A stretch of DNA of 64,000 nt from Temnothorax longispinosus (Eukaryota; Arthropoda; Insecta; Hymenoptera; Formicidae), in NCBI RefSeq assembly GCF_030848805.1, contig NC_092367.1, positions 1,426,001-1,490,000 of the forward strand, in the 5' to 3' direction. Under the pieces are notes generated by a model that was given only the letters and a program-made list of their open reading frames with translations, was not told the DNA's origin and did not search any database. The translations under genes and the position numbers were made by a program. Positions 26,301-41,300 of the stretch are shown here, one piece after another (the stretch's first letter is position 1; each line of letters begins with the position of its first letter).

Positions 26301-29300
26301 GCTTACGCATCACGGCCAGTGACCTTCTATCATTCTTGTCCTAAAATAAAGTACGCACGCAACGCGAACGCTTTGAGGTTGCACGTCACACGCCTGTCAA
26401 CTTCGTGTACCTACATTACGAAAGAAAAAAAAAGGAACGAAAAACATTTACGCTCGCGAGCTGAAACGAAGAATGAAACAAAGTCTTTCCTCGCGCGTAA
26501 GGTTGGCCTTAACCCTCGCACAGGTGTTTTCTCTCCTCCATAGGGTGAGTCACGCAAGGCTAACTTCGGCTCACGAAAGCTCCCCCCTGCCTGCACTTTC
26601 TGACCGCCGTACTCTCCTTCTACACGGCCTACACGCACGTACCATGCGATACTAATTAATACCACTCGGTCGCCCCGCAATGAAAGTCACGGCGACGGTC
26701 GCCGGTCGGGGCAAAGTTCGGGGAACGAGCGAAGAATGAGTCGGACGGCCACACCCTGGAACATGCGGCGGCATTGTGCGCGAGGGTGTTGGAGACAATG
26801 TGTCACATTCACGAGACTTCGAAAAAGAGGGTCGTCGTCTCTCGTCTCACGCTGGGCGTCGAAAGAGATCTGAAGCACCTACAGGGTCGGCTCATTGACA
26901 AAAACAACCGTTCGAGAAGTACTTCCCGATGCTTCGAGAAGAATAGCGTAACATTTTTAAAGACTGTCAACTCGAGCCGAATATAGAAGAAATTCCAAAC
27001 AGAGCTCTTCTTTTGAAAGCCTAAATAAGACGAGGGGTTGTCCAAGTATAAACCGCCCAAAACGAAATATTTATTTTAAAAATTTCGTTCGTCGTGCTCG
27101 AAAAATATCACTTTAATTCGTATAAGAAATATGGGTATTTTTTAATGCTTGTATTATTGTATATTATTGTTTAATTCACGGATAGAATAATTATCTTAGA
27201 ATTTGTAAAATTAGCTGACAATGGCACGAGCTACACGCTGTCGATAACTGAAAAGAACATTGTAATTATATGAAAAATAACTGCTGGCCAAGACTAATTA
27301 TTCGCGCGTTTCGTGAGAGTCGAATTAATGAATTCAATCGAGCGTCCGTCCACTCCGACTCGTCCGACTTGTTAACGTCGTTATCTGTATAATTTACTCG
27401 CAATGCGACCGCGATAAGGGCGCGGTCCCAGGAGCTAAATATAAATGGGCACGATATTTATTATCCGCCCGGTGTTGTAATTCACACGACGATATAAATT
27501 CGTTTAATCGAGCTCTCTTCTCGCACGCGTGCTCGGCGGCGCGCCGCTTTCATCCCCGGTCCTCGCTCGACGTCGGTCGCGTTCGCCTTTTAAGATTTTA
27601 CGCGATCATAAATAAGCGCGCAACGACGGGCGAAGAACCTAACCGAGCGTGGGACGAATGATGAATCGAGAGAAAAAAAGGTCATGCGCGCGTATATTTC
27701 CCGCAATTACACGAGCAATCGATTTTTACACTCGACGTACATCTTAATCCCGCGTAGGTACCCACTTGTCGTGAGCCACGCTTTTTTTCTCTTCGAGCCC
27801 AACGGACACGTCTCACGATACAGTTCTCTTTCCGCGACGAAATAGCGCGCCGTAGGCAAGTATATCCGGGAAGTTTGGGCCATTGAACCGTGCTGCTGGC
27901 GAACACAATGAGCGACGCCGAACACGGCGTAGACACGGCCAGTGACCGGTGCTCGGTACACCCGGAGCCCCCGGTCGCCGATATCCCCGTCCGATATTGT
28001 CGCGCGTTCCCCGCGTAGGAAATTGGCCCAAGGGCCGTGACCGCGTATCGACGTTACGTCAAAGTCGCGTCAATCATACTATCAACATTATGAAATAATT
28101 AGCGACGTCACCGCGCAGAAGAGCGATACACGATCGATCAACGGCATTTCAATCCAATCGCCCGTAATTCCAGAGTCCGCGAGGGGGTAACCGGAACATG
28201 CACGCACGCACCACTCCCATCAACATTTCGCGTCACGTAAGAGCGTAGTCGGTCGCGTCTGCAAAAAAGCGCCGCACACGCAAATCCGAGTCGCGACGAC
28301 GCGGTGTTCAGAGACAAGGTGGTCGACCGCGAGATACCAGCGGCAAGATTTATCGGAGGAATATCGGGCGGTCTCGTTGTGCTTTTACCTAGCATGAAAA
28401 TATAACTACGTTTCCACTCCTGGTAAAAAGCGTTTTGTAAATAAATTCTGTGACAAGAATTAATAAAATTGCATAAATAAAAATATAAAAAAATTATTTG
28501 TTAAATCTGCCCGTTAAAAATGGACAAGATAATAATAAAGATATTAAATTATTCGATTTAAGAAATGAAATACAATGGAATAATTTCTTAACAATTCATC
28601 AGTGAAGTAAATAATTAAATTTATCTCTCGTTAAATAAAGACAACCGAGATTTCCCGCGAAGAATTTCCAGCGATTACTTCATCGATTCGTCTGATTCAT
28701 AATTTAACTCATTTCAGTCTAAGACCGTATTATTTTTTACCGACATGGCATTCCGTTCACGAGACAGATGTACATCACTTTAAATTAATTTTTGTGGAAT
28801 GTAAGTAACACGATTGTATTGCCTCGACCCGCTTCTTCCTTCACCGCGTACGTGATAATGGAGACGTGACAAATGCCTGAGAAGGTTTAGACGCTTCTCG
28901 GACATAAGAATGCGTGAAGAGACAATTTAAGGGAATTAAGAGTTAATTGCCTTGAATTGAAAATTTCGCCGCCAATTAAAGCGAAACAAGCGCATTACTT
29001 AGAAATAGAAAAACGTGTCAGCCCGGCTGAAACTATGCGACGAAAAAGTCGCTAGATAATACACATTTCGGACAAACAATCTCCCTAAAAGAATAATTAA
29101 CGAGTCTTATCGTGTCGTATTACCGATTAACCAGCACTTGATGCGGCGTTTACGTTATCTAATGATAAATGTGATAATTATTAAAACGTCAACGAGAATC
29201 GGCAACAAGTCGGAAATGAATCATTAGATACGGGAAAACTTTTTCCGCTAACTGCTCGAGAAATTTCAATCCGCGTGCTAGGCGCTTCTCGACGTGCAAT

Positions 29301-32300
29301 AGATAAACCGGTCGGCGCGGAGCAATAGGACTTTACAACCAGCACGACCGTGTCATAATATGCTCAACAATGTCATGTCGCTATTACGAGGCGCACACAA
29401 CTGCGCTTGCACGCGGTTGCATACTACCACTTGTAATTCCTTAATGACTCCGGAATGCTGGGCCGTTCGAAGGGAGTGAAAGTCGCGGCTGAACAGCTGA
29501 AGCTCGCGGTGATACTCGCGATGACTCGAAGGTTGCACGGAGAGTGAGACGTTCTCTCTCTTTCTCTCTGCATGTACCCGCTAATGCCGCGATACATATC
29601 GGGTGTACCATAAAATCGTTATATAATCGTCGAACGAATACAGAACAATGATTGCCTAAATATATATTATTAATTAGAAGATAAATGACCGTCAAACTCG
29701 TTCGGAGGATAATAAGATGCGACAACTGCCCGGTTCATCAAGGTTACATTAGTGTCGGCAACGAGACGATACCGGCTATAAATATCTAGAATTCTTCTGT
29801 GAGAGAGCACGGGACCGTCGGTCCAGCCCGCGCTATGGAGAATGCATGTTTTCAACTGTCCGAGCGATACGACCGCATCCATCATTCGCGGTGATAAACG
29901 ACCGCGAGAACGGACGTAAAAATGATCCGCCGATAAAGCAAAAAGTACCGCAAGACGCCCGGGGTCTATAAATAACGTAGCAACACGCTAATGAAGCCCC
30001 GTCATTACCATACCCCAACGCGATCGAAGGGGTCTTCAACGACTCGCATTCTTGCTTTCATCAAACCGATTGATAACGCGGGAGAATAACGGACGATGCT
30101 ACGACGTTATTCTATACGTCGGGCAATAATCAAATAAATCTTTAATAACGCCGCAACTTGTCGACTTGGGCAGTGCGTCGATCGGACGATAAAATTATCG
30201 TGCTCGTGTAATATCGGGCGAAGAGCCATTGTCTATCGGGACACACGAGTTGCAGGTCGAAGCCGGAGGCTGCGACGAGGGATCAGGCTGGCTGGCTGGT
30301 TGGCAGGCAACCGGCGGGGATAATTTAACCACGCGCGGAGAGGAGCCGGTTTTCCACGGCGGCCTATCACGAAAGTTGCGCGCGCGCGGAGGTACGACGA
30401 ACCGAAGGGATGAGTCACGGCTGTTCTTCTCTCTTCCCACTCTCTTTCTGTCGCGCCGAGGTCGCGGCGACGACGAGGAAAGGAAGGGAGACCACGCACG
30501 CGAATGCGGTTGAAACTGCAGACTGCAGAGGAAGACGAAGAGGAAGGTGGCGACGGTGGTGAAGGAAACGAGAGGATCAGCCGTCGCGAGGTCCCGCGGC
30601 TACGCGCCTCGCCTACGCGCGCGGCTACGGTCACGAGAGAGAAAGATAAGACGAGAAGCTGCAGAGAGCGAGGGTAAAAAATTCGCGAGAGAAGCGGGAA
30701 GAGAAGCGGGAAGAAAAGCGAGAGCTAGCGTCGCTACTTATTATACATCTGCCGGCAAGCCGATCGCAGCTGCCCGACTGCGTTAACCGGAAAGAGTTAC
30801 GATGATTCATAGCCGCCTCGGGATAATTAAGCATCTTAGTATGCTTTTCAGGATGTAGCTTTAGCAGGTGGATGCAAGTGAAGCGTTGCCTCAGTCTTAT
30901 AACTTTTATGTTCATTTCCATCAATGTAGATTAACTTTAATCTCGGTTTAACTTACTTTTCATCTTTTTCTAATTCTGAGAAGCAGAAAAGGGTAAAAAG
31001 TTAAATCGAGATTAAAGTTAATCTACATTGATGGAAATAAACATTAGTATCTGATCTGTAGATGCAGGTACGCAAAATACCCAAACCATTTCAAGAAGAA
31101 ATGTGTGAATCGTGTCACAGGTAAAATTGTTACAATTACGTTTGTCGTTATCACACATATTACGTTATGATTTAGTCTAGTCATTTATTATACCCTTAAT
31201 TTCTGTCCAAGAATCGATCGTAGCCCAATCGAAGTTTCTAATGCGACTAGTCCTATCACGCAAGGGATCATCGTGCGATCATCGCTAATCTATATAACTC
31301 GTCGATACAATCGCGCTGATCGGGGTGTAAAGCGCGCGTAACGTGGAATAGCTTGTTAAGCAGCGCGACGAAGATTAATAATAACGTCTACAAAGTGAGC
31401 TCCATCATTCACGGAGCTCGTGAAAGGCCGTCGCGCCGTTGTAATGGTTGCGCCGTCAGCGTTACAAGGTATAACGTGCAGCTGCATAATACTTCATCAT
31501 TTCCCTACGCGACAATGATGCGATACCGGGGGATGGCCCTCTCGTCCCGCCGATAAACACGCAAACCGAGGAATCGTGAGCGATGTTAACGAATAACTTT
31601 GTTAACGCGAGCCCCCTCGCGTCGAGTCGTATCATTTCTACCAAATAAATCTCCGATAATCGCGAGCGCCTTCGAGATTTATCGAGTCCCGGGGCCAATT
31701 AAGCACCGTCTGAGAGCCCTCGATTCCGTGACGGCTATCGCGTGGCCGTCCGCGATTATCTCTCCGCGCGCGCGGTGCACGTACGAATCGCGGCGCACGA
31801 ACTTCAAGGGAAACACGAAGTGCCACGCTTGATCAAACATAGGCCGTTATTGGCCGAGACTTTTTCGACCTAGCCGTCTAAATCGATTATTCGGTCGTGG
31901 CAATTATATACGGGCGGGAAAAGATCGAGGAAGTCGGAATGGGGTCGCGGGCGATTCATTGCCGCGGCTCGTAAAGCCGATCGCCCCGTTTTTTTTCCCC
32001 CGCGTTGCGATTGTACCACCATCTACGCTACCTTGCCGTGGAACTTGGTCAGAGCGCTGCGATACGTATTTCGCAAGAGTCGTTCGATGAGCGCAAAAAT
32101 ATCTCACTCACAACGAGCAATAACGCAGCGCGCTATCGAGACGCATTGCGAGTAACGCGCGAGTTTTATTCGTCGTCGCATCGATAACAAGGAGTGGCAA
32201 TATCGGCAAAATTGAAAATTGGCAACTTTGTTTTTTCGAGAATAACGCAACGCAAACGCGCGGCGCAATATCAAAGAGCGGCGCAATTAGCTCGAACGAA

Positions 32301-35300
32301 ATTGAACTCGATATACGCTCTCGTGCGCGATAATGTTTAACGCGAAAACGCATGATCGGTGTTATGAAATTTGGTAGAGGAGTAAAATTATCCAATTACG
32401 CGTTACCGAGAGTTAAATTACGCAAAATGTTTCAATTACGAATATCCGAGGATAAGGTTTCCAGGTGAGCTATCGGATAACGAGAAAAAACTTCCTCGCA
32501 AATGTATTATCTCGCTCTCCCGAATTTTGCAATCGTAGCGATAGAGATATAACGTTCTGTTAACGTCAAAAATAGTTCTGTTTGTTTTGAGAAGCACAGT
32601 GTGTTTTCGCAAGTAATTTCCTGTCGCTCCAACACTTAGAGTAACAATGTATTCGTGTAGATGTTCTTTCGCGACTCACCTCTGCGAGTGGCTCTTCCTT
32701 GGTGACGTCTCCATTCTTGGGCGTTTCATCGCGGCTCGGCTTAGTCTTGTCTTTCTTGCTGAAGCTGATCGACCTGAAGGACCACTTTTTCTTCTAGAAA
32801 ACGAGAAAAGACCATCTGATAGCGATCGGCAGACTCATCGCGCGTAATTGCGCGTTGTAGGTACTTGGTGAAAATTAAACTTCTAAATTAAGGTGAACAA
32901 CTGACTGACACGCGAATAGGTCTCAATGTACGAGACGTGACGTGAGGAGAATTTATTTATTTGTCATCGAGCACGATTAATTAAGCCTGGATCGGCGAGT
33001 CGCTTTACCTTATCCTTCTTTTTGGTTTCCTTATTGTCTGGAGAGGTGGCAGTGTTCGGACTGGCAGGGGTGGCCTCTGTGGGCGTCGTGACCTCTGCAA
33101 CCTCCGCGGGAGAGTCTCCAGACGATTCTGGCTTCGTCTCCTCGGCTTTTACTTCTTCTTGCTGCGGTTGCTGAAAGCAGAGGTAAAGTCCTCCTTCGAA
33201 TTTGGTCCTCTAAGATGTAACGTTAATCCTACGCGAATGAGTGTCTTCAATTCGAACGATAAAGATACTTTTCATGTACAATGGATATATATGTAAATAT
33301 GTCTTACGATTACGACAAATATAAATCGTCTGAAATTCTCGGAATCAGTCAGAATAATATGAATTGTCATAAGTAGTACTTTACCCTATAGTGTAGAGAT
33401 TTCCTTAAGCATGAAGAACATAAACGAGAATAAGATATATAAGCAAGATATATACCACGTCGTAAATTGTAAATCCTATATCGTAAATCGATACTCTGTA
33501 AAGCTACAATGTATGACTTCCCGCGGTGATTCTTCCGAGTTCAACCATTTTGCAAAATGATAGCGCTCGAGCAGTTGATACCTGCTTTCAACGTGGCTCG
33601 TCACGACACGCGATATATTTAAAGCCGTTAAAGAGAGACCTATATAGCATTTCCCATGTCATCCTAAAATCCGTGTATGCCTTTTACAACTTCATTACTT
33701 TGTTTTACTATGTTATCATTAACGAAACATCGAAAATTACATTGCCAAGAACTTTGAAGAGGGTGCAATTATGATAATCATCAAAAAGCTGATTAGAAAT
33801 TGAGATTAATTTTTCATAGATTTAAATTAAGAACCTAAAAGTAATGTCACAAAAGCGTTAAACAAATTACCTTGATGCTTCGCTAATTCACCCCGGGACT
33901 CAAGTCATACCAATTTATACGAAAATGTAGAAGCTACGCAACATTGAAAATTTCATTATCTCATTTCTCGTAAACTATAGCTGAGAAAAACTGATTACAC
34001 GGACAGGCTTTTCGCCCGCGAGCGTATACGTTTCCGTGATGATACTTGTATAGTCGTTGAAAGTTTCTCATCTTGCGTCCGGAAGTACCGCAGGCACTCC
34101 GGAATGAAGTCGCTTAACTCTTTCCCATCGTATTCCGAGGCCCATCACTTATAAATAATATCAAACTTCCGTGAACCGGGTTAGTTTTCCCGGAAAGCGC
34201 ATAGTGCACAACGAGCTGCACGACACGAGAGGTTTCTTTGTCCCGGGTCCTGAAAGGCCCTCGACGGTCTCTCTCGTCTTAACGGCGAAGTGTGCAGCTT
34301 ACCAAACTAACCGAGAAAAGTGCGGCCGACAAGAGCTCGTCGGCCCATCTTTGCCAGAAAAAGTTCGCTGGAGTCGATTAGATTTCGGGGGTCGAGCCCT
34401 GAAGCCCCGGAATTTCCCAGCCTCCGTATAGAAATAATTGCATAATACTTGATCCAGTTACAATAAGACAAACAAGCCAATAAAGGATTAGAAAAAGAAT
34501 CGGGTTACGATACTTCCATTAACATAAATTGCGAGTGACTTGTGATAATCAAATTAGGATAAAATGCCATTTACGTCCGGGCTTGGATCTTAGTAGCCTA
34601 ATATTATTTCTGAGTATATACATATTTCTTTCTAATTTATTAAACTGCGTGCCAATTCTTTGTCGGACTAAAAAATTGTTGGAACATTAAAATCCCTTTT
34701 CTCCCCCCAAATTAAATTGATTTAATTTTTAATACTATAAGCATCTAAATAACTGCAAAGAATTTATTGCGACTTATTATTTTTCTACCGAATTTAGGTA
34801 CTTTACCGAAGTGACTTGTTGAATTTATGTACAAGTGTTAATCCACGTATAATTATCCTTGAAAACATGAAAACTATCTTGCAAATTTGCGAAAAAAATT
34901 CTAGACTCCTCGAGCGAAAAATAATGCGACGTAATCGTTCGTTACCTCGGTGTATGTAATTATATGATTCATGGCGCAAAGCAGGCGGACAGAATAATGC
35001 TTCGTTAAAAACGCTTCTTCGAAGCCATGGCTGAAAGATCTCTCGGCATTGTCTCCCTAAATTTTGCGAGTCATCCTCCTTCCATAAACTAAAATTATTT
35101 TCTCCTATTATTAAAATTATTGTCTTCGCATTCACTTTCGCGTAAATATATAATTTTTCGTCACAAAGTTTTATTCCAAAAATCGAAACTTTTATTTTCC
35201 GCCAGCGCTCACTTTAGCTATTTAGCTGCTTCTATCCTTCATTTCCAATTCCTGATCGATAAAGCTGCTAACCGCGACGGCAAATATTGTCCGAGTCGAA

Positions 35301-38300
35301 TGAAACAACGCGTGAATGGCGTTTTGCAACTCGAGGCAGGTGACTGGTCGATTGTACAAACAACGAGCTACTTTATTATCGATGCAAATACGCGGGAACA
35401 ATTCTACACGTTTATCCGAGATACGCAAACACGTACGTACGCATGTACGTGCGTCGCGATGCGATAAAACAACGCAACGGCCAATCAAGCGACCGTTCCA
35501 CGGCGTCGTTTAAGAACGATATAAATCCGACGTGGGCGTTATATGGTGAATTTCCTGATTTACAACGGACTGGGAGGCACGACGCGCTGTCACATTCGAT
35601 TACAACTAACGCGTATGCACAACGCCGTTCTCTGCCTCTCTCTCTCTCTCTCTCTCTCTCTCGCTTTCTCCTTCTCTTCTCGTCCGCATCGCCGTCTCTT
35701 CCATAACGACGGCGAGACGAGGCGAATCTCCTCAGACGCGTTTTGCGCGCATTATATTATGTAAATATCGGCTTATTTCTGCATTCACGAGACGCGCAAC
35801 GACGACGAGTCTCGCTGTATCCGGCGAAGACGAGATACGAGCAAAGGCAGAAGAGAGGACAAAAAAAAAAAGAATGGCCGGAAAACGAGGTCCGAAAAAG
35901 ACGAGGGGCAACTGCGTCGGGATATTCTCCCTGACGTAAGTGCCTGGATACAATGGCACGAATATGGGGGACTCTGCATATTAATATGAACTACAAAACG
36001 TTGAGGATAAAAAGTGGATACCCACCCAAGTCAACAAACGCAAAAAAATTGGACAAAAATTTCGGAACGAAAGATAGAAAAACGAGCCGCGTTTTTGCTA
36101 TTATTTTGTACCCAAAAAAAGTGAAAAAAATTGTGATAGGATACATAACGCTAAAGCGAATCGAGCTGTTTTTCAAGCTGCGCTTCTCTATAAGTATGAA
36201 TATTGCATTCAGTGTAAAACGAAATAATGAATTAAGATTCCGCGCGCGGATCGTATTACCGAAGACGCAGGTAAATAATAATAATGAGCGTCGCGTCGAG
36301 AGGCCGATATATTGGAATTCGGAGGCCACATGAGTTTACCACTAATTAATATTCAAAGATACGCGGCGCGCGAGCAACCTTGCGCGGCGAATAAAGACGC
36401 CGGATCGTCGCGCAGCCTGGTCGCACAATATTGGAATACGAAGGAATCCACGGCACGGGACGCGCAGCGGGCTTTAAAGCGAAGGCCGAGAGATTTCCAC
36501 AATAAATTCCTTGGCGCTGCAGACGTGCATATGTGAATACGCATCATCTGTCCCGCGTACGCAGTTTCTATAACGAATTCCCAAGCGTTGAGTAATCGTC
36601 GCATATGCGATCGACGTGTATACGCGAATCCCACGTTTTATTTTTACTATACGGCGATACCGCCCGCCGTGAAAACGCCACGCGATCGCGTAAAGCGAGA
36701 AATTACACGCAACGCGCGGCGGTTAAATTTAACCGTTAAAATACTCGGCTGGGGAGAGATTTACCGCGTTTTAATCGAGAAACCGCGTTTCACCGGAGCT
36801 GGAGACCGCGAAAGGAGATGGGCGTTATCCGCGATGCTCGCTAGACGGAGGAAACTCGCAGGAATTCAGACGGGTCAGAGATGCAATTACTGGCGGCAAA
36901 GCAGATGAGTCGTATTAATTAATAAAGCGCGTTCGTTCCGAGCTATGCGAGCTACATATATGATGATTCATCAACGAAATGCGCGGCGCCGAGATATCAC
37001 GATGTTCGCGCGGTATTAATTATACGTGAAATAATTTGCTTAATTTCCGTACGATATATTCCGTGCGGCTGATTCATCTCGTTCGGAAAGGAGGAGATCG
37101 ATAGGCGGATCAACATCCTTTTGCCATCTATGTTAATCGCGTATAATATATCTCTATATCGATGTGTTGCAGTCTACAAGTTAATTATAGAAATCAGAAA
37201 GATTTGTGAACTCACGAGATACAAAGCACCCTGCAATTTAACTGTCGACCGCGGAGCGGTACATCAATCATTAATAAATTTCAGCCTATTAGTGTCACGT
37301 TTTTCTTTTTAGTCAATAATATCGAGACTCGATATCAATCAAATTATAATTCTCTTAATTTTTATAAGATGATAAACGATAACCTCGTAGATTTTGTATC
37401 AGGTACCATTATGCATATATTATTTTTTATCGGGTACTATTATGCGCAAGTTATTTTTATCGGCTACCATTGTATTTTTAAAACAATGGGATATAATAAA
37501 TATATAAATGTCTTTCACGGTTAGAATCTTCATCGCACGGTCAGGCGTCCATCCGCGACGCACAGATGAGTCACGGCCAAGGTTGCGATCCACGCCTTGC
37601 TCGTTACGGATTCGAGCGTGCCCTCTGCCGTACACGCACGGTGCACACACACAGTTTATTTCGCGAATATACGCACGATCGCGAATTCTCATTCAAAACA
37701 GGCCGAGAGCATCGTGTCGGACTCGTCGTCATATCAGCGCGGCGTATTAAGGGCAGGTGTTCAGCAAGACGTACGGGTTGACTCTTAAGCAGATCGCGTA
37801 CACGCACCTGCCTGGGGATTTGGTAAGATTGCGGATAGAGAGCGGCGCGGTACGTCGCCAGACGCACGGAGACACCGGAGGAAAGCGATGAATATTCATG
37901 AGACGCGGGTATAATCTCGTACGTCACACAAACACCGCCGCTTTAATCGCGATGAACTCGAGCGCGATCCGCGATCAAGAATCGTAACACGCGGCGCGCA
38001 TAACAACGCAATGTCCTCTAACAACCGATGCGGAGCGACGGGTAAATCGAGGTGAACCATGATGACGTTATGCTAATGAGATTGACATATTTAAATCTGA
38101 ATGTGGGTTAAGCAGCAACGCGACGGCAATGAAAGAGACACGGCAAACGAGACGCGGAGATTGGAAAGGAGAAACTCCTCGGGCCGCGCGGGAATATTTA
38201 ATCTATAACGGATCGGTTTTACGACATTCTCCTTATCGCATTTATGCAAACACTTCATTAGCGGGGTCTCTCTTGCAGCGCAGAAAGAAATTCACGGAAC

Positions 38301-41300
38301 AGAACTCGCTGAGATGCGATGTGACCGCGCGGAATTATTTGAGATGTGTCGGTTGGGAATGATCCAGCGATCGAGATACACGCGCGAAATAGTAACGCGA
38401 GGGGGGAAAGGGAGATAGAGAAGATTTATTCGTCTAGGACAGTTAGGTATGCTTCGGTAAAGAAAAGGTACATGAAGCCGGTACATGAGCCGCGAGATTA
38501 CAGTTAGTCGCGGGAATCGGCGAGTGTGCACTTGCACACGGCGAAGTTAGTCAAACGGTATTCGCTCGTTTTTTGTCAAAAATTTAACGGGCATCGCGAA
38601 GCGCGAGCTACTCGATTCACGGCCGATGTGTCATGTCGGGACACCGATCTCCATCAGACGCTCATGATATTCAAACGACAGGCACTCGCGATAGTGCGCG
38701 AATCGGAAAGCGATGGGCCTCGATGCAATAAGATTTCGATTGTCGGACGGATAATCGAGATAAACTCGCTGTCGTCTCGCGGGAAAATGATCGACTCGAT
38801 ACCCGAGAAGCGAGCGGATTCATGTTCGATGGAACGATAACGGGACGGCATGACTCAACGTAGCGTATCAAACTAATTTTTCACACGGTCTCTATGGAGA
38901 CCGTGCTAGAAAATGCGCGTATCAACCTGGCGAAATCTTATTCTTAAAGAAAAGTATCGATTACTTACCGGAGATACGAGGGAAAAGAAGTAAATCGAAC
39001 GTGCGAAATATTGCTTTCGAGATTCATCCGCTAACGTGAAAGCAAGCTCGATTTGAACCAAAATTCTTGCCGCTGCTTTCGAATCGGAATATCTTTATGA
39101 CGAGGGAAAGATACTCGCTCGAATGGTCGAGGTAAGTGACGCCTTAAACCGGCGCGAAATGGTGGAGAACGAGAAATCGAAAGAGGAGCAAGAACGACTT
39201 GTCGAAAGGAAATGAAAGGACGGAGAGGATGGTAGTAAAGTGCGCTCTCTCTCGCGTATCGTCGTATCTGGTGCGTGACAGCTGCCGCCGGTCTTGCTCA
39301 ATCGGGGAAATATCAAGTTTCGCCTATAAAGCAGGGGAGGGTGGTATTTCGAGATATAAACCGCCGCGAACTTATGAGATTCGAGTCGAGAAGAGGGAAA
39401 GAGAGAGTGAGACAGAGAGAGACCCGAAAACTTGGCACGACGGAATTGACACACGAGCCATCAATTTTTCGAGTAGGGCTACTTCGAAGTAGGAAAAGTT
39501 CGAAAGACTAAACTGCCTGGAGAACGTTCACTCCAGTTCGGGCAAATAAAATATACGGTTTTATAAATAGTAAATACCTTAAGATAAAAGGTTACAATTA
39601 GAATGCTGCAGTGTTTTTCGCACATTTTCATAAAATTTGGAGTTTGATAAATCAATCGATCGTAAGTGCGTGCAGTAGTACATATCATGTTGTTATAATT
39701 AAAGAAACTGGAAGAACTAGTTGAACAGATTAAACGCGAATGGAATCTTAAAAATGCGCACGAATACGAATTCATCCGTATTGCTTGTCTAGTCTACGTA
39801 ATGTTAACATGCACTTTGTAAAACGCTAATCCATATCAACGCGCGATGCGCAATTAATCGCGAGCGTACGAGCTTTCCGTTTATAACGCATCTTATGTAA
39901 CGCCATGATTATCGACCATCAAGCCGATATGCGCGCTTGAGCGGTCATTGAAGCGATGCAATGATCCTGTGAAGAGGAGATCAGCGCGCTGATTCTCGCG
40001 TTCATGAGTTATAACTCGGTACGAGCAGGAAATCGATCGTTATCGAAGGTAGGCCGTTCTCGGACCTGCGAGTGAGGTAGCATTTCGCCTAGGTCATGCC
40101 CAAGAATAGTCAACCCCGGATGTCGTAAAGGCGACACTTGACGCGCGTCCCGCGTGAAGTCCGGTTTATACGGCGTTCTTTTGTCCGGTGCCAAATAATT
40201 TCTCGGGGGGGACGCGGCAAAGAACGCATCGACAGGAACGGGAAAAAGAGCGATAAAAACAGCATGCACTGTCACTGTCGCACTAATCCATTAATTACTA
40301 ACGTAAGCCACTAATCGTAATATAATTTACTTTCTAAATAAATGTATATTGCGATGTCGCTAATAACGTGTGCTAATTCTGTTTTAGCGATACTTGCCAG
40401 AATCTTAAATTGAAGAAAATATCTCTCGTTAGCGATATATTATTATCATTACATTATGACTTTATTACAACATCTCGAGAAATATTATGTATCAACGTCA
40501 AACGCGCTATACTCTACTAAAATAATTTGATGATTGTATAATACATTGTATATATATATATATATATTATTTGATGATTTATTAATATTAGCTATTTTTT
40601 ACACGCACATTTTTAATAATGAAGATGCCGATAAGTATAGGTAACACAGTGCAAGAAGGTGATACGCCGTCGCTTTCGACGAATTGATTAAGATTAATGA
40701 TTCGTCGGCGCGTGCAACCTCCACCGGATGAATCGTCTCAGCGAGATAAGCTTCGAAGTAGTACCTACGACTTTTACGAGCAAACGCGTGATTCAGCACG
40801 CCTCCATTGTAAGCAGTTCACGTATAATCCGAACGAGATCATTGAGAAATGGTCGATAATTGAGCGAGTGACTCACCGCAAAGCGATTTGAGAATGTCAA
40901 TAATCAAGCGAAGAGCGAGTGGAGGAGAGAACGTGGCACTTAACATGCCACGTTATTTAATTTGCCCTCGCACTCAAGAAAAATAATTATACGCGTGAAA
41001 CGAATCGAAATAGTGTAATCGAGAGGAATTTCGCGGCCTGCCCAACGATAGGCGTGCTCATGTATAATCAATCAAGCCGGAAATTCGAGTCAATAGTATG
41101 ATTTTCTCGAGTAAAATGTTCATTAATAACGAGATCGTGCGCTAATACGGTATTAATGTATGTCTCGTAATGAAAAATTATCGCGAAATTATACGAACTT
41201 CGAATGCAAATATGATCATATCGCTCGGACTGAAATCGAGGTAATCACCTGCGCAAACAATTAACCTTAATACGATCGACATGATTTTAAGATAATATGC

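Larger units (their letters stand above)
6087..32679 (-). other. Akap200: Akap200 intron 3 (26.6 kb)
   Basis: Separates the MARCKS exon from the giant exon (or, in the short form, forms part of a 30.9 kb intron). I find no convincing conserved coding exon in it. Its visible contents are simple repeats (13521, 18156, 20282), a TTAA-flanked element (21125-21598), a TTA-flanked MITE (30909-31043), a plus-strand TATA-like word (16397) and two minus-strand ORFs with signal-peptide-like starts (17224, 22537). The other stretches show nothing I can name. Confidence 0.7.
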
